A stretch of DNA of 64,000 nt from Pseudomonas abieticivorans (GCF_023509015.1 NZ_CP094975.1:4643501-4707500), one strand, 5' to 3'. Positions 22,851 through 33,137 are shown, counted from the first letter of the stretch. Translations and numbers: made by a program. The notes: generated by a model not told the origin, from the letters alone.

Positions 22851-23000
22851 CTGTGGGAGCAGCACTTGCTCGCGATGGGGGCGACGCGGTCTGGCGTTTA
22901 AGCTGGAGTGCCTATTGATCGGGTGAATTGGCCCGCCCAGTGGGTTGATGGCGCGTAGGATCGTTACGCCCCCTTCGCGAGCAAGCTCTGCTCCCACAAC
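22851..23000. repeat. Inverted pair of TGTGGGAGCA...GCTCGCGA repeats
   Basis: TGTGGGAGCAGCACTTGCTCGCGA at 22852-22875 faces a diverged inverse copy (TCGCGAGCAAGCTCTGCTCCCACA) at about 22975-22998. This REP-like pair fills the space between the convergent L,D-transpeptidase and oprI genes. Confidence 0.75.
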
Positions 23001-23017
23001 AGCTGTGCTTCCAGGCA

Positions 23018-23050
23018 TAAAAAAGGCCGCCCCACCAAAGTGGGCCGGCC
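23018..23050 (-). terminator. Intrinsic terminator of oprI
   Basis: On the minus strand GGCCGGCCCAC, a short loop and GTGGGGCGGCC form a stem followed by a T run. It starts about 20 bases after the oprI stop, as expected for a very abundant short mRNA. Confidence 0.85.
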
Positions 23051-23072
23051 TGATAACAAACCCGAGGGTTTA

Positions 23073-23324
23073 TTACTTACGGCTAGCTTTGTCCAGCATG
23101 CGCAGAGCGCGCTCGTTGGCTTCGTCAGCAGTCTGTTGTGCTTTTTGAGCAGCAGCCAGAGCTTCATCAGCCTTACGATAGGCTTCGTCGGCGCGAGCCT
23201 GGGAGCGAGCAGCAGCGTCTTCAGTTGCAGTCAGACGAGCTTCGGTTTCTTTGGAGGCGCTGCTGCAACCGGTAGCCAGGACGGCGGCCAGAGCCAGAGC
23301 AGAGAATTTCAGAACGTTGTTCAT
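23073..23324 (-). CDS. oprI: Major outer-membrane lipoprotein OprI (Lpp homologue)
   Basis: An 83-residue lipoprotein with lipobox LATGC (lipidated Cys near residue 20) and a continuous Ala-rich heptad-repeat coiled coil ([20 protein letters not shown] onward) ending DKASRK; the terminal Lys is the normal point of attachment to peptidoglycan. It trimerises and tethers outer membrane to cell wall. AAGGGGAT before the ATG is a strong ribosome-binding site; a promoter-like pair lies upstream and a strong terminator downstream. Confidence 0.96.
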   Translation of the reverse strand: MNNVLKFSALALAAVLATGCSSASKETEARLTATEDAAARSQARADEAYRKADEALAAAQKAQQTADEANERALRMLDKASRK

Positions 23325-23931
23325 CGTGATCCCCTTCAAGGACTTTCTATTAAAGCCATCTCTCGTGAATGAGAAAATAGCCGGCGTACATAGTACCCAT
23401 TACTTGTAGTAAGTAAACTGACCTAACGCAAGAACGAAAGAAAATTCTCTTGAATGAGGGCTTTTCTCGGAACTGTTCATGCGCTTGTATGAAAAGTGTG
23501 CAGCAGCCCCTCTGTGTCAGGCGTAGGGCTTTTCGCCATTAAAGTTGGGAAAGTGACCGCGTTCACGTTTTGTAACGCCAGGTTAATACTTAAGCAAGGG
23601 TGGCCCCATGTTGCATGCCGAGGCCGGCGCGGGCTTTTTTTGCTGAACTAATAGTGACTTGAAGTGTCCACGCTCGTCATAGGCTATAACAATAGGCAAT
23701 GTTCGGGCGCAGGGCCGATCGGATCTTCGGTCACGTCAAATGCTGGCCATTGAGCGGGCGACTTGAGCAGGGGTGGCAATGGCGCCTACTATTTGCAGAC
23801 GTGCTCATGGGTCGAGAGAACGAGGCTGTTCTCCCTGGTGTCCAAAATGGCACGAGGTGGCGTAGAGGTTCCTTCGCCGGAAAAACAGCGGTAAGGTAAG
23901 GGTCAAACACCAAGACCCGCGAGGAGTAGTG
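23325..23931. other. 607-bp intergenic region between oprI and the acetyltransferase gene
   Basis: The first about 100 bp hold the oprI leader and promoter. The remainder has no convincing gene: short open frames lack ribosome-binding sites and codon pattern. There is a T7 tract at about 23636-23642 after GC-rich DNA, but I could not draw a good terminator stem before it. A small RNA here is possible but unsupported. Confidence 0.5.
23390..23417 (-). promoter_or_regulatory. Sigma-70-like promoter of oprI
   Basis: On the minus strand TTTACT and TACTAT are separated by 16 bp, about 66 bp upstream of the oprI start. The -35 element overlaps a small inverted repeat (TTACTTGTAGTAAGTAA). Confidence 0.4.
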
Positions 23932-24213
23932 ATGAGCGAGGCGTTGTCCATCCACCATGACCAGGCAGGTCATCAGTTCGAGACCAATGTGGACGGTCAT
24001 CGTGCCTACCTTACGTACATGGACCTGGGTAAGCAGACACTGGATATTTACCGCACCTTCGTACCCAACGCATTGCGAGGCCGGGGGATTGCTGCTGCCC
24101 TGACCGAGCAGGCACTGGAATACGCAGACCGCATGGGCTACACGGTCATCCCGTCGTGTTCCTATGTGGAGCGCTACATGGAGCGTCACCAGAAGCACGC
24201 TGCCAAGATCTGA
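23932..24213 (+). CDS. Small GNAT-fold N-acetyltransferase (YjdJ/COG2388-like)
   Basis: A 93-residue minimal GNAT protein. It shows the short-family pattern YLTYMDLGKQTLDIYRTFVPNALRGRGIAAALTEQALEYA, with RGRGIA as the acetyl-CoA pyrophosphate loop, and ends SCSYVERYMERH. Substrates of this class are generally unknown. GAGGAG sits five bases before the ATG; the GTG three bases upstream is a less likely start. A bidirectional terminator follows, shared with the convergent DAHP synthase gene. Confidence 0.85.
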   Translation: MSEALSIHHDQAGHQFETNVDGHRAYLTYMDLGKQTLDIYRTFVPNALRGRGIAAALTEQALEYADRMGYTVIPSCSYVERYMERHQKHAAKI

Positions 24214-24258
24214 ACATGGCGTGTGGGGCTCGCGGTTCACTGCGGCCCTGCACCAATG

Positions 24259-24285
24259 AAAACGCCGGGCAATGCCCGGCGTTTT
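24259..24285. terminator. Bidirectional terminator between acetyltransferase and DAHP synthase genes
   Basis: AAAACGCCGGGC-AAT-GCCCGGCGTTTT is a perfect 12-pair hairpin with A and T tracts at the two ends, so it can stop transcription from both convergent genes. Confidence 0.9.
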
Positions 24286-24299
24286 CGTGCCTGCTGTAA

Positions 24300-25376
24300 T
24301 TAACCGCGATCGCGCTTGGGCAGCACGTCCTTGAGTTTGGCGTGCATGCTGCGCAAGGTTTTCTCGGTGCTGGCCCAGTCGATGCACGCATCGGTGATCG
24401 ACACGCCGTATTCCAGGTCCGCGAGGTCCTTGGGAATGGCTTGGCAGCCCCAGTTCAAGTGGCTTTCGACCATCAGGCCGATGATCGACTGGTTGCCTTC
24501 CAGGATCTGGTTGGCGACGTTCTCCATCACCAGTGGCTGCAGGGCCGGGTCTTTGTTGGAGTTGGCGTGGCTGCAGTCGACCATGATGTTGGCTTTGATC
24601 TTGGCTTTGGCCAGCGCCTGCTCGCACACCGCGACGCTCACCGAATCATAGTTGGGCTTGCCATTGCCGCCGCGCAATACCACGTGGCCGTAGGCATTGC
24701 CCTTGGTGGTGACGATCGACACGCCACCTTCCTGGTTGATGCCCAGGAAGCGGTGCGGGCTGGACACCGACTGCAAGGCGTTGATGGCCACGGTAAGGCC
24801 GCCATCGGTGCCGTTCTTGAAGCCCACGGCCGAGGACAGGCCCGAGGCCATTTCGCGGTGGGTTTGCGATTCGGTGGTGCGGGCGCCGATGGCCGACCAG
24901 CTGATCAGGTCTTGCAGGTACTGCGGCGAGATTGGGTCCAGTGCTTCGGTGGCGGTGGGCAGGCCCATCTCGGCCAAGTCCAATAGCAATTGGCGACCAA
25001 TGTGCAGGCCGTCCTGGATTTTGAAGGAGTCGTCCAGGTACGGGTCGTTGATCAGGCCTTTCCAGCCCACCGTGGTGCGCGGTTTTTCAAAGTACACGCG
25101 CATCACCAGGTACAGGGTGTCGCTGACTTCGGCGGCCAGGGCCTTGAGGCGCTCGGCGTACTCGTGGGCGGCCTTGATGTCATGGATCGAGCAGGGCCCG
25201 ATGACCACGAACAGGCGATGGTCCTTGCCGTCGAGAATGTCGCGCACCACTTCGCGGCCGCGGGTCACGGTCTGCAGGGCAGCGGGGCTCAGGGGGATTT
25301 CTTTCTTGAGCTGATCCGGCGTGATCAGGGTGTCGTTGGAGGCAACGTTAAGGTCGTCGATCTGTAAATCAGCCAT
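24300..25376 (-). CDS. Class I 3-deoxy-7-phosphoheptulonate (DAHP) synthase
   Basis: A 358-residue AroF/AroG/AroH-type enzyme that condenses phosphoenolpyruvate with erythrose 4-phosphate, the first step of aromatic amino acid synthesis. Landmarks include GPCSIHD near 58, the YFEKPRTTVGWKGLINDP phosphate-binding stretch, GARTTESQTHREMASGLS and DCSHANSNKDP for metal and substrate binding. Which amino acid feeds back on it cannot be told reliably here, so no paralogue symbol is given. It seems monocistronic. Confidence 0.93.
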   Translation of the reverse strand: MADLQIDDLNVASNDTLITPDQLKKEIPLSPAALQTVTRGREVVRDILDGKDHRLFVVIGPCSIHDIKAAHEYAERLKALAAEVSDTLYLVMRVYFEKPRTTVGWKGLINDPYLDDSFKIQDGLHIGRQLLLDLAEMGLPTATEALDPISPQYLQDLISWSAIGARTTESQTHREMASGLSSAVGFKNGTDGGLTVAINALQSVSSPHRFLGINQEGGVSIVTTKGNAYGHVVLRGGNGKPNYDSVSVAVCEQALAKAKIKANIMVDCSHANSNKDPALQPLVMENVANQILEGNQSIIGLMVESHLNWGCQAIPKDLADLEYGVSITDACIDWASTEKTLRSMHAKLKDVLPKRDRG

Positions 25377-25494
25377 CGTGTTACTCGTCAGGTCACGGGT
25401 GCCGGCCGCCAGCGATCCCCGCGCGGCGGAGCACAGCTTGTTTTAGGCGCAGCGGGGAGCGGAACCATAGCGCGTTGGGCGCTGCCTGCCAAGG

Positions 25495-25932
25495 TCAGTC
25501 TGCGGGCAGGGGCAATGGCGCCGGCAGGTTGAGGCTGGCGTGGGAGAACTCGCTGGCGTGCAGGGCCACCCATTGCTGGGCCAGTTGCTCCAGGCCAGCC
25601 TGTTCGGCGTTGTCTTCGCAATACTGGCGAATGTGGCACAGCTGTTCGCCCATGCGGGCGCCAAACAGTGTTTGTTCGTCGGTGAAGGCGATCGCCACCC
25701 GATAGCCGTCTTCCTGTTTGCGGCACCAGGCCACGTAGCCGGGGTAACAAGCATCGTTGCCCAGGGTGGGCATGCGCAAGTTTACCGCCGTGCCGCTGCG
25801 CAGCGCGCGTGGGTAATTGCATGCGACGCCGCCCAGGCTGATAGTGTGCAGGCGTTGACGGGTAAGTGAAGGTTGCGGACGTTGGCTGAGTTCAACGGGA
25901 ACATTGAAAGGATGAGGTAGAAAACGACCCAT
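25495..25932 (-). CDS. PilZ-domain protein, putative c-di-GMP receptor
   Basis: A 145-residue single-domain protein. RQRLHTISLGGVACNYPRALRSGTAVNLRMP fits the PilZ core, with Arg residues upstream of the strand and SLGG in place of the D/NxSxxG motif, so the first acidic position is replaced and binding affinity is uncertain. A helical tail follows (GEQLCHIRQYCEDNAEQAGLEQLAQQWVALH). The ATG lies on top of the opposing start codon of the thioredoxin-like gene. Several c-di-GMP enzymes lie in the right part of this window, but none is adjacent. Confidence 0.75.
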   Translation of the reverse strand: MGRFLPHPFNVPVELSQRPQPSLTRQRLHTISLGGVACNYPRALRSGTAVNLRMPTLGNDACYPGYVAWCRKQEDGYRVAIAFTDEQTLFGARMGEQLCHIRQYCEDNAEQAGLEQLAQQWVALHASEFSHASLNLPAPLPLPAD

Positions 25933-26318
25933 GAACACTGGCTCCGAATGCCGACGTATTGACGCTGCGCCCGGCGCCGCCTTGGCGGAACTGGAACTGT
26001 CTGATTTGAATGTAGATCAAACCTTGCTGTCGATGAAAGGTATTTCCTTGCTGATTTTTACCTGGCGCCGGCTGTGCGAACTGCCGGGTGGCCCGTGCGC
26101 AACTGCCAGGCATGCCCTTGGGCGTGCATCGCCTATGCTGGATCGACGCCGGTGACAGCTACGGCGCCGTGCAGCGTTATGAAGTGTTTCACCTGCCGGC
26201 GATGTTTGTGATTCGTGACGGCGAATTTTTCGGCGAGCTGGCGGCGCAGCTGCTGGCCACCTCCCTCAACCACGGCCTGGCCGAGGCGCTGCGGCGCCCG
26301 CCCGAGGAGTTGCCATGA
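25931..26318 (+). pseudogene. Thioredoxin-like protein, frame broken by one apparent extra base before the CxxC
   Basis: The first frame gives LDVNQTLL-type sequence up to SMKGISLLIFT; the second frame resumes at the active site GAGCANCRVARAQLPG and continues LCWIDAGDSYGAVQRYEVFHLPAMFVIRDGEFFGEL, with the cis-Pro of the thioredoxin fold. Dropping one T near 26063 gives a continuous 128-residue protein with a CANC redox motif. The start codon overlaps that of the divergent PilZ gene by two bases; a later ATG at 26033 would leave the thioredoxin domain almost alone. It is followed with a 4-bp overlap by the PanE-like gene. A sequence error is the simplest reading. Confidence 0.72.
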
Positions 26319-27283
26319 CTGAACCTACCCTGCGCATCGGCATTATCGGCACGGGCGCCATCGGTGGCTTTTATGGGGCGATGTTGGCCAAGGCCGGCTT
26401 CGACGTGCATTTTTTGCTGCGCAGCGAGTTCGCCACGGTGGCCGCCCACGGCCTGCAGGTCAACAGTGCGGTGCATGGCGCGCTGCACCAGGCGCCGGTG
26501 CATGCCTACGCACGGGCTGAGGAAATGCCGCCCTGTGACTGGTTGCTGGTGGGCGCCAAGACCACCAGTAACGCGGCCCTGGCGCCGGCGATCATTGCGG
26601 CGGCGGCGCCGGGCGCCAAGGTGCTGTTGATGCAAAATGGCCTGGGCGTGGAGGAGGCGTTGCGGCCACTGTTGCCCGACAGCCTGCACCTGCTGGGCGG
26701 CCTGTGTTACATCTGCGTGCACCGCGCCGCGCCCGGCGTGGTGGTGCACCAGGCACTGGGCGCAGTGCATGTGGGCTACCACAGCGGGCCCGCCACGGCG
26801 CAGGCCTGCGTGCAGGTGGCCGAGCAGGGCGCGGGGCTGTTTCGCGCAGCCGGCATCGACTCCCTGGCGATGCCTGACCTCGCCCAGGCCCGCTGGCAGA
26901 AGCTGGTGTGGAACGCGCCCTACAACGGCCTGTCGGTGCTGCTGGATGCCAGCACCACGCCGTTGATGGCTGATGCCGCCAGTCGCGCACTGGTAGAGGG
27001 GGTGATGGCCGAGGTGGTGCAAGGCGCCGCGGCGTGCGGGTACCCGATCCCCGCCGGTTACGCCGAGAAGATGTTCGCCTCCACCCGGTACATGCCCGAT
27101 TACCAGCCCAGCATGTACCTGGACTTTCGCGAGCAGCGCGCCATGGAGTTGGAGGCCATTTACGCCCGGCCACTGGAGGCGGCGCGCGCCGCCGGCTGCG
27201 AGATGCCGCGCTTGCAGGCCTTGTACGAGGCCTTGCAGTTCATTGATCGGCGCAACCTGAACGAGGGGGCCGTGCATGGCTGA
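26315..27283 (+). CDS. Ketopantoate reductase-family protein (PanE/ApbA-like)
   Basis: A 322-residue NADPH-dependent reductase. The Rossmann start IGIIGTGAIGGFYGAMLAKAGFDV, the hinge segment LLMQNGLGVEE and the C-terminal catalytic-Lys region DLAQARWQKLVWNAPYNGLSVLL match the PanE fold. Pseudomonads carry several paralogues and this one may reduce ketopantoate or another 2-oxo acid, so panE is not assigned. It overlaps the thioredoxin-like gene and the nucleotidase gene at its two ends, forming a tight three-gene unit. Confidence 0.83.
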   Translation: MTEPTLRIGIIGTGAIGGFYGAMLAKAGFDVHFLLRSEFATVAAHGLQVNSAVHGALHQAPVHAYARAEEMPPCDWLLVGAKTTSNAALAPAIIAAAAPGAKVLLMQNGLGVEEALRPLLPDSLHLLGGLCYICVHRAAPGVVVHQALGAVHVGYHSGPATAQACVQVAEQGAGLFRAAGIDSLAMPDLAQARWQKLVWNAPYNGLSVLLDASTTPLMADAASRALVEGVMAEVVQGAAACGYPIPAGYAEKMFASTRYMPDYQPSMYLDFREQRAMELEAIYARPLEAARAAGCEMPRLQALYEALQFIDRRNLNEGAVHG

Positions 27284-28169
27284 CAAACTGGTGGTGGCGA
27301 TTTCCTCGCGGGCACTGTTCGACTTGAGCGAGAGCCACAAGGTGTACCTGGCCGAGGGGGTGGAAGCCTATCGGCAATACCAGATCGAGCATGAGGATGA
27401 AGTGCTTGCGCCAGGGGATGCGTTCCTGCTGGTGCAAAAGCTTTTGCAACTGAATGTCAGCCTGGGCCTGCCCCGGGTCGAGGTGGTGTTGGTGTCACGC
27501 AACAGTGCCGACACCGGCTTGCGCGTGTTCAACTCCATCCAGCACTACGGCCTGGGTATCACCCGTGCCGCGTTTGTCGGCGGGCGCGACCCGCATCCGT
27601 ACCTGGCGGCGTTCAACAGTCAGCTGTTTCTCTCCACCCATGCCGAGGATGTGCGCAGCGCGCTGGATGCCGGTTTTGCCGCGGCGACCATTTTGTCGGG
27701 GGGTGCCAAGCGTGCCGAAAGCGCCGAGTTGCGCATTGCCTTCGATGGCGACGCGGTGATTTTCTCCGACGAGTCGGAACGCATCTATCAACTGAGCGGG
27801 CTGGAGGCGTTCCAGGCCAGCGAGCGAGAATCGGCGCGTATGCCGCTGCGCGGGGGCCCGTTCAAGGCGTTTCTGGCGGCGCTCAACCTGCTGCAGCGCG
27901 AGTTTCCCGAGGGCACCTGCCCGATTCGCACGGCGCTGGTCACGGCCCGTTCGGCACCGGCCCACGAGCGGGTAATCCGCACCTTGCGCGACTGGGATAT
28001 TCGCCTGGACGAATCGCTGTTTCTCGGTGGCCTGGAAAAGTCGGCGTTCCTGGAGGCCTTTGCCGCCGACGTTTTTTTCGATGACCAGGCCGGCCATTGC
28101 GAAAAGGCCCGCGAGTTCGTCGCCACGGGCCACGTGCCCCATGGCATCAGCAACGAACCAAAAGTTTGA
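27276..28169 (+). CDS. 5'-nucleotidase (NT5C1-like HAD family)
   Basis: A 297-residue protein resembling vertebrate cytosolic 5'-nucleotidase IA. Features are VVAISSRALFDLSESH at the N-terminus, where the usual DxD nucleophile motif of HAD enzymes reads differently, VSRNSADTGLRVFNSIQHYGL, AFDGDAVIFSDESE as the HAD-like acidic motif, and FLGGLEKSAFLEAFAADVFFDDQ. It should remove phosphate from nucleoside monophosphates. It overlaps the PanE-like gene by 8 bp. Confidence 0.82.
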   Translation: MADKLVVAISSRALFDLSESHKVYLAEGVEAYRQYQIEHEDEVLAPGDAFLLVQKLLQLNVSLGLPRVEVVLVSRNSADTGLRVFNSIQHYGLGITRAAFVGGRDPHPYLAAFNSQLFLSTHAEDVRSALDAGFAAATILSGGAKRAESAELRIAFDGDAVIFSDESERIYQLSGLEAFQASERESARMPLRGGPFKAFLAALNLLQREFPEGTCPIRTALVTARSAPAHERVIRTLRDWDIRLDESLFLGGLEKSAFLEAFAADVFFDDQAGHCEKAREFVATGHVPHGISNEPKV

Positions 28170-28264
28170 CCGTCTGTTTATTTGGTTATGAGTGGCTCAT
28201 CCGACCGCCAAAGGCGCTGCTAAGCTCAAGCAAGCTCTGCCGTTTTGGCAGTCGAGGAGATCAC

Positions 28265-28765
28265 ATGATCCGTTCGATGCTGTATGCCACTGACCTCGGT
28301 CTGTATGCGCCTTATGTGATGCAACATGCGTTGGCCCTGGCACGCACCTTCAAGGCCGACCTGTATGTGATTCACGCGGTGGAACCCATGGGGTTGTTCG
28401 CCGAGTCCGTGCTGCAGAGCTACCTGGGGGAGCCTGCGCTCAGTGAACTGCACAGTGAGGGCTTGAACACGGTCATGGCGGGTATCGAGCACAAGGTGCT
28501 GGACGGTTTTCGCGAGGAGTTGGACAACGCCGAGGACGACCTCAAGCTGATCAGCGCCGTGCGGGTGCGCCAGGGGGACCCGGCGGAGGTCATTCTGGAC
28601 CAGGCCCGGCGGTTGTCGGTGGACCTGCTGATACTCGGCAGCCACAGCGGCGGCGCGGGCGCCGACGTGCCGCTGGGGCGCACTGCAGCCCGGATCCTGC
28701 AGCTTTCCACCGTGCCGGTGTACATGGTGCCGCTGTCCCAGCATCTGGGTCGACGCAAGGCTTGA
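28265..28765 (+). CDS. Universal stress protein (UspA family)
   Basis: A 166-residue Usp-fold protein beginning MIRSMLYATDLGLYAPYVM and closing with the ATP-binding-type segment LLILGSHSGGAGADVPLGRTAARILQLSTVPVYMVP, near the GxxG-9x-GS pattern although the central residues differ from the strict motif. The ATG at 28265 follows a clear GAGGAGA box. Monocistronic between the nucleotidase and cysB. Confidence 0.88.
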   Translation: MIRSMLYATDLGLYAPYVMQHALALARTFKADLYVIHAVEPMGLFAESVLQSYLGEPALSELHSEGLNTVMAGIEHKVLDGFREELDNAEDDLKLISAVRVRQGDPAEVILDQARRLSVDLLILGSHSGGAGADVPLGRTAARILQLSTVPVYMVPLSQHLGRRKA

Positions 28766-28873
28766 CCCGCTAAAGATGCATTCACGTAGAAAATTTGATA
28801 AAAAGTTCTAGATTTATTGCCCAGACCATTAATATAGTTATAACTCGTCGCTGACGGCGTCTACTTGCTTTGA

Positions 28874-29857
<984 letters not shown>

Positions 29858-29870
29858 TTGGGATTGGGGG

Positions 29871-29919
29871 CTTTTCCCCTCACCCCAACCCTCTCCCCAA
29901 GGGAGAGGGGGCTAAAAGC
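29871..29919. terminator. Palindrome between convergent cysB and cysH, likely bidirectional terminator and repeat
   Basis: CCCTCTCC-CCAA-GGGAGAGGG lies inside outer arms CTTTTCCCC and GGGGCTAAAAG. Sequences of this CCCTCACCCCAACCCTCTCCC type recur in many Pseudomonas genomes. Confidence 0.65.
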
Positions 29920-29942
29920 CGAGTGGCCTGAGCGGCCGCTTT

Positions 29943-30677
29943 TCAGGCTTTCTGGATCAGGTTGCCGGCATGCAGCCCGCATTCCTTCTGCGTGGCCTCT
30001 TCCCACCACCAGCGCCCCTCGCGCTCGTGCTGGCGCGGTAGCACCGGGCGGGTGCAGGGTTCGCAGCCGATGCTGATGAAGCCGCGCTCATGCAAGCTGT
30101 TGTAGGGCAGCTCCAGCATGCGGATGTAGCCCCACACCTCTTCGCTGCTCATCTGTGCCAGCGGGTTGAACTTGTACAGCGGGCGCTCGGGGGTGGAGAA
30201 CGCGCCGTCGATCTCCATCACCGCCACGTGGCTGCGGGTGCCGGGGCTCTGGTCGCGGCGCTGGCCGGTGGCCCAGGCCTTGACGGTGGAAAGTTTGCGG
30301 CGCAGCGGCTCGATCTTGCGGATGCCGCAGCACTCGCCATGGCCGTCCTTGTAAAAGCTGAACAGGCCCTTTTCCTTCACGAACGGCTCAAGCTTGGTGT
30401 GGTCCGGCGACACCAGTTCGATGGCGATGCCGTAGTGCTCGCGCACCTGGTCGATAAACCGGTAGGTTTCCGGGTGCAGGCGGCCGGTGTCCAGGCTGAA
30501 TACCTTGACGTTCTTGTTCAGCTTCCAGGCCATGTCCACCAGCACCACATCCTCGGCGCCGCTGAACGAGATCCACAGTTCGTCACCGAAGTGCTCGAAC
30601 GCAAGCTTGAGAATGTCCTGGGCGGACTTGTTGGCGTAAGTCGCCGCGAGTTCGGCGACGTCGAGGTTCTGGCTCAT
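29943..30677 (-). CDS. cysH: Adenylylsulfate/phosphoadenylylsulfate reductase CysH, iron-sulfur type
   Basis: A 244-residue reductase converting activated sulfate to sulfite. The PP-loop-like [15 protein letters not shown] is followed by [28 protein letters not shown] and [11 protein letters not shown]. The CC and CxxC pairs bind a [4Fe-4S] cluster, marking it as the APS-reducing class. The tail [18 protein letters not shown] carries the redox Cys. The start at 30677 is preceded by a weak ribosome-binding site (AGGAAACCG); upstream open frame is non-coding in character. Confidence 0.95.
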   Translation of the reverse strand: MSQNLDVAELAATYANKSAQDILKLAFEHFGDELWISFSGAEDVVLVDMAWKLNKNVKVFSLDTGRLHPETYRFIDQVREHYGIAIELVSPDHTKLEPFVKEKGLFSFYKDGHGECCGIRKIEPLRRKLSTVKAWATGQRRDQSPGTRSHVAVMEIDGAFSTPERPLYKFNPLAQMSSEEVWGYIRMLELPYNSLHERGFISIGCEPCTRPVLPRQHEREGRWWWEEATQKECGLHAGNLIQKA

Positions 30678-30751
30678 CAGACGGTTTCCTGGTTCAAATG
30701 GCGCTGGGCGCTCTAGTGGGCCAATGGTAACAAAATCTTTGCCGCCACGGC

Positions 30752-32083
30752 TTACAGCGCCTGCAACGTTTCCATCAAGACCCGGACCTTGGTGATCGAC
30801 TCTTCGTACTCCGCTTGCCATTGCGAGTCGGCGACGATCGCGCCGCCGCCCCAGCAACTGACCTGGCCGTCCTTGATCAGCAGGCTGCGGATGGCGATGG
30901 AGCTGTCCATGTTGCCGCGCACGTCCAGGTACAAGAGCGAGCCGCAGTACAGCCCGCGCTGGGTGGGCTCCACTTCGTCGATGATCTGCATCGAGCGGAT
31001 CTTCGGCGCGCCGGTGATGGAACCGCCGGGGAAGCTGCCGGCGATCAGGTCCAGGCAGTCCTTGCCCGGCGCCAGCTCGCCGGTGACGCTGCTGACCAGG
31101 TGGTGCACGTTGGGGTAGCTTTCCAGTTGGAACAGTTCCGGCACCCGCACCGAGCCAATGCGGCAGCTGCGGCCCAGGTCGTTGCGCAGCAGGTCGACGA
31201 TCATCAGGTTTTCCGAACGGTCCTTGGCACTGGCCAACAGTTCGGCGCCGTTGGCGGCGTCTTGCGCCGGGTCGGCGCTGCGTGGCCGGGTGCCCTTGAT
31301 CGGCCGCGTTTCGACCTGGCCTGCGTGCACCTGGATGAACCGTTCCGGCGACAGGCTGAGCAACGCGCTGCCGTCGGCCAGTTGCTGGAAGCCTGCGAAT
31401 GGCGTGGGGCAGGCCGCGCGCAGGGCGCAATAAGCTGCCCAAGCATCGCCCTGGCACTGGCCGCGAAACCGTTGGGTGAGGTTGACCTGGTAGCAATCGC
31501 CGGCCTGGATGTAGGCCTGGATGCGCTCGAAAGCTGCGCGGTAGTGCGCCGCGCTGATGTCGCCCTGCATGGGGGTGGTCAGGTGGAAGGTGGCGCTTGG
31601 CGCCAGCGCCGGTTGGCCGAACAGCGTGATCAGGCGCTGGCGTTCGGTGTCGGCCAGGGCCGGGTGGAACACCAACTGGCTGGTCTGCTCCAGGTGATCG
31701 CTGATCAGCGCCCAGGCGTACAGGCCCAGGCGCGCTTGGGGCAGGTGCAGGTCATCGCGGTTGGGCGACGGGAAGTGCTCCAGGCGCCGGCCGAAGTCGT
31801 AGCTCAGGTAGCCGATAAGGCCGCCGGCGAACGGCAGTGTGCAATCGGCCGGCCCCAGGCGCGCCAGGCTGTCACGCAAGCGTTGCAAATACGCTTCGCC
31901 GCGCTCGCCTTCGGCCACGTCCAGGGTCTGCAGCGGCCAGGCGCTGAGGATGTCGTAGCGGCCGCGCGTGGCCACCGGGCGGGCGCTGTCGAGCAGCACT
32001 GCGCCGGGAGCGTGGCGGATCGCGGCGAAAAAATCGGCGGGGTCGGCGGCGTAGGGCAAAGGGTGCAGGGTGCAGGTTGGCAT
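30752..32083 (-). CDS. pabB: Aminodeoxychorismate synthase component I
   Basis: A 443-residue chorismate-binding enzyme that, with the PabA glutaminase, makes 4-amino-4-deoxychorismate for folate. The C-terminal domain includes [22 protein letters not shown] (the PIKGT motif with the Lys that marks the aminodeoxychorismate/anthranilate group), [30 protein letters not shown] and the terminal [21 protein letters not shown]. Size and the PIKGT form favour PabB over TrpE. The ATG at 32083 gives the usual length. Confidence 0.9.
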   Translation of the reverse strand: MPTCTLHPLPYAADPADFFAAIRHAPGAVLLDSARPVATRGRYDILSAWPLQTLDVAEGERGEAYLQRLRDSLARLGPADCTLPFAGGLIGYLSYDFGRRLEHFPSPNRDDLHLPQARLGLYAWALISDHLEQTSQLVFHPALADTERQRLITLFGQPALAPSATFHLTTPMQGDISAAHYRAAFERIQAYIQAGDCYQVNLTQRFRGQCQGDAWAAYCALRAACPTPFAGFQQLADGSALLSLSPERFIQVHAGQVETRPIKGTRPRSADPAQDAANGAELLASAKDRSENLMIVDLLRNDLGRSCRIGSVRVPELFQLESYPNVHHLVSSVTGELAPGKDCLDLIAGSFPGGSITGAPKIRSMQIIDEVEPTQRGLYCGSLLYLDVRGNMDSSIAIRSLLIKDGQVSCWGGGAIVADSQWQAEYEESITKVRVLMETLQAL

Positions 32084-32154
32084 GCGCGGTGTGAACGGCC
32101 ATCGAAAGCGAGGGGCGCGATTGTATGCCCGGCGAGCGCCCCTGTCAGTAGGGT

Positions 32155-33136
32155 TCAGGTGCTGGGCACGTGCCCGAACAACGCCTGGGTAAAGCGCACG
32201 CGCTCTTCGGGGGTTTCGGTGCGGCCATCGGCCGCAAGCTCGGCCAAGTGTGCTTCCACCGCCTGGGTGCGGTGGTTGAGGCCGCAGTCGTTGGCAATCT
32301 GGATGTTCAGGCCGGGGCGGGCGTTGAGTTCGAGGATCAGCGGGCCCTTTTCCTGGTCCAGCACCATGTCCACGCCAATGTAGCCCAGGCCGCACAGCTC
32401 AAAACAGCCGGCCGCCAGCTTCATGAAGCCGTCCCAGTTGGGCAGTTGCACGCCGTCCACCGCGTTGGTGGTATCGGGGTGCTTGCTGATGATGCTGTTC
32501 AGCCAGGTGCCTTGCAGGGTCACGCCGGTCGCCAGGTCCACGCCCACGCCGATGGCGCCCTGGTGCAGGTTGGCCTTGCCGCCGGACTGGCGCGTGGGCA
32601 GGCGCAGCATGGCCATCACCGGGTAGCCCATCAAGACGATGATGCGGATGTCGGGCACGCCCTCGTAGCTGATGCTTTTGAAAATCTGGTCGGGGGTGAC
32701 GCGGTATTCGATCAGCGCCCGGTCGCGGTGGCCGCCCAGGGAGTACAGGCCGGTGAGGATGCTGCTGATCTGGTGCTCGATTTCTTCATGGCTGATGATC
32801 TTGCCCGACACCGTGCGAAAGCGCTCCTCGAAACGGTCGGCCACCACCAGGATGCCGTCCCCGCCGGCGCCCTGGGCCGGCTTGATGACGAAGTCGCTGC
32901 GCCCGCCGATGATCTCGTCGAGCTTTTCGATCTCTTTCTCGGTGGAGATCACCCCGTACATTTCCGGCACGTGGATGCCCGCGGCGATGGCCCGTTCCTT
33001 GGTGATGATCTTGTCATCGACGATGGGGTACAGGCTGCGCTTGTTGTACTTGAGCACGAAGTCAGGCGTTACGCCGGTTGATGCCCATGATGCCGCGGGC
33101 CTCCAGGGCCTTCCAGGTCTTGAAAAAGCCAAACAT
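32155..33136 (-). pseudogene. RimK-like ATP-grasp ligase, frame broken near the N-terminus
   Basis: The body is a typical alpha-L-glutamate ligase-like ATP-grasp protein: DFVIKPAQGAGGDGILVV, DIRIIVLMGYPVMAMLRLP, GVDMVLDQEKGPLILELNARPG. The true start is in another frame (MFGFFKTWKALEARGIMGINRRNA at 33136), where a TGA follows at once. Removing one G of the pair at 33065-33066 joins them into 326 residues. It abuts the inactive transglutaminase/7TM gene and a retropepsin-like gene on the same strand; the trio travels together in many gammaproteobacteria. Probably it adds an amino acid to an unknown acceptor. The break is most likely a sequence error. Confidence 0.75.
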
Positions 33137-33137
33137 G

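Noticed and set aside
23082-23090. GCTAGC inside oprI as a GntR site
   Set aside because: It is a single coding-sequence copy without the 21-bp partner.
23560-23645. Possible small RNA ending at a T7 tract upstream of the acetyltransferase gene
   Set aside because: A promoter-like TAATACTT is present, but no stable hairpin can be drawn just before the T tract and I could not match it to a known RNA.
30752-32395. Longer upstream start for pabB adding about 104 residues
   Set aside because: The extension is Arg/Pro-rich and overlaps the antisense of the ATP-grasp gene; the ATG at 32083 gives the family length.
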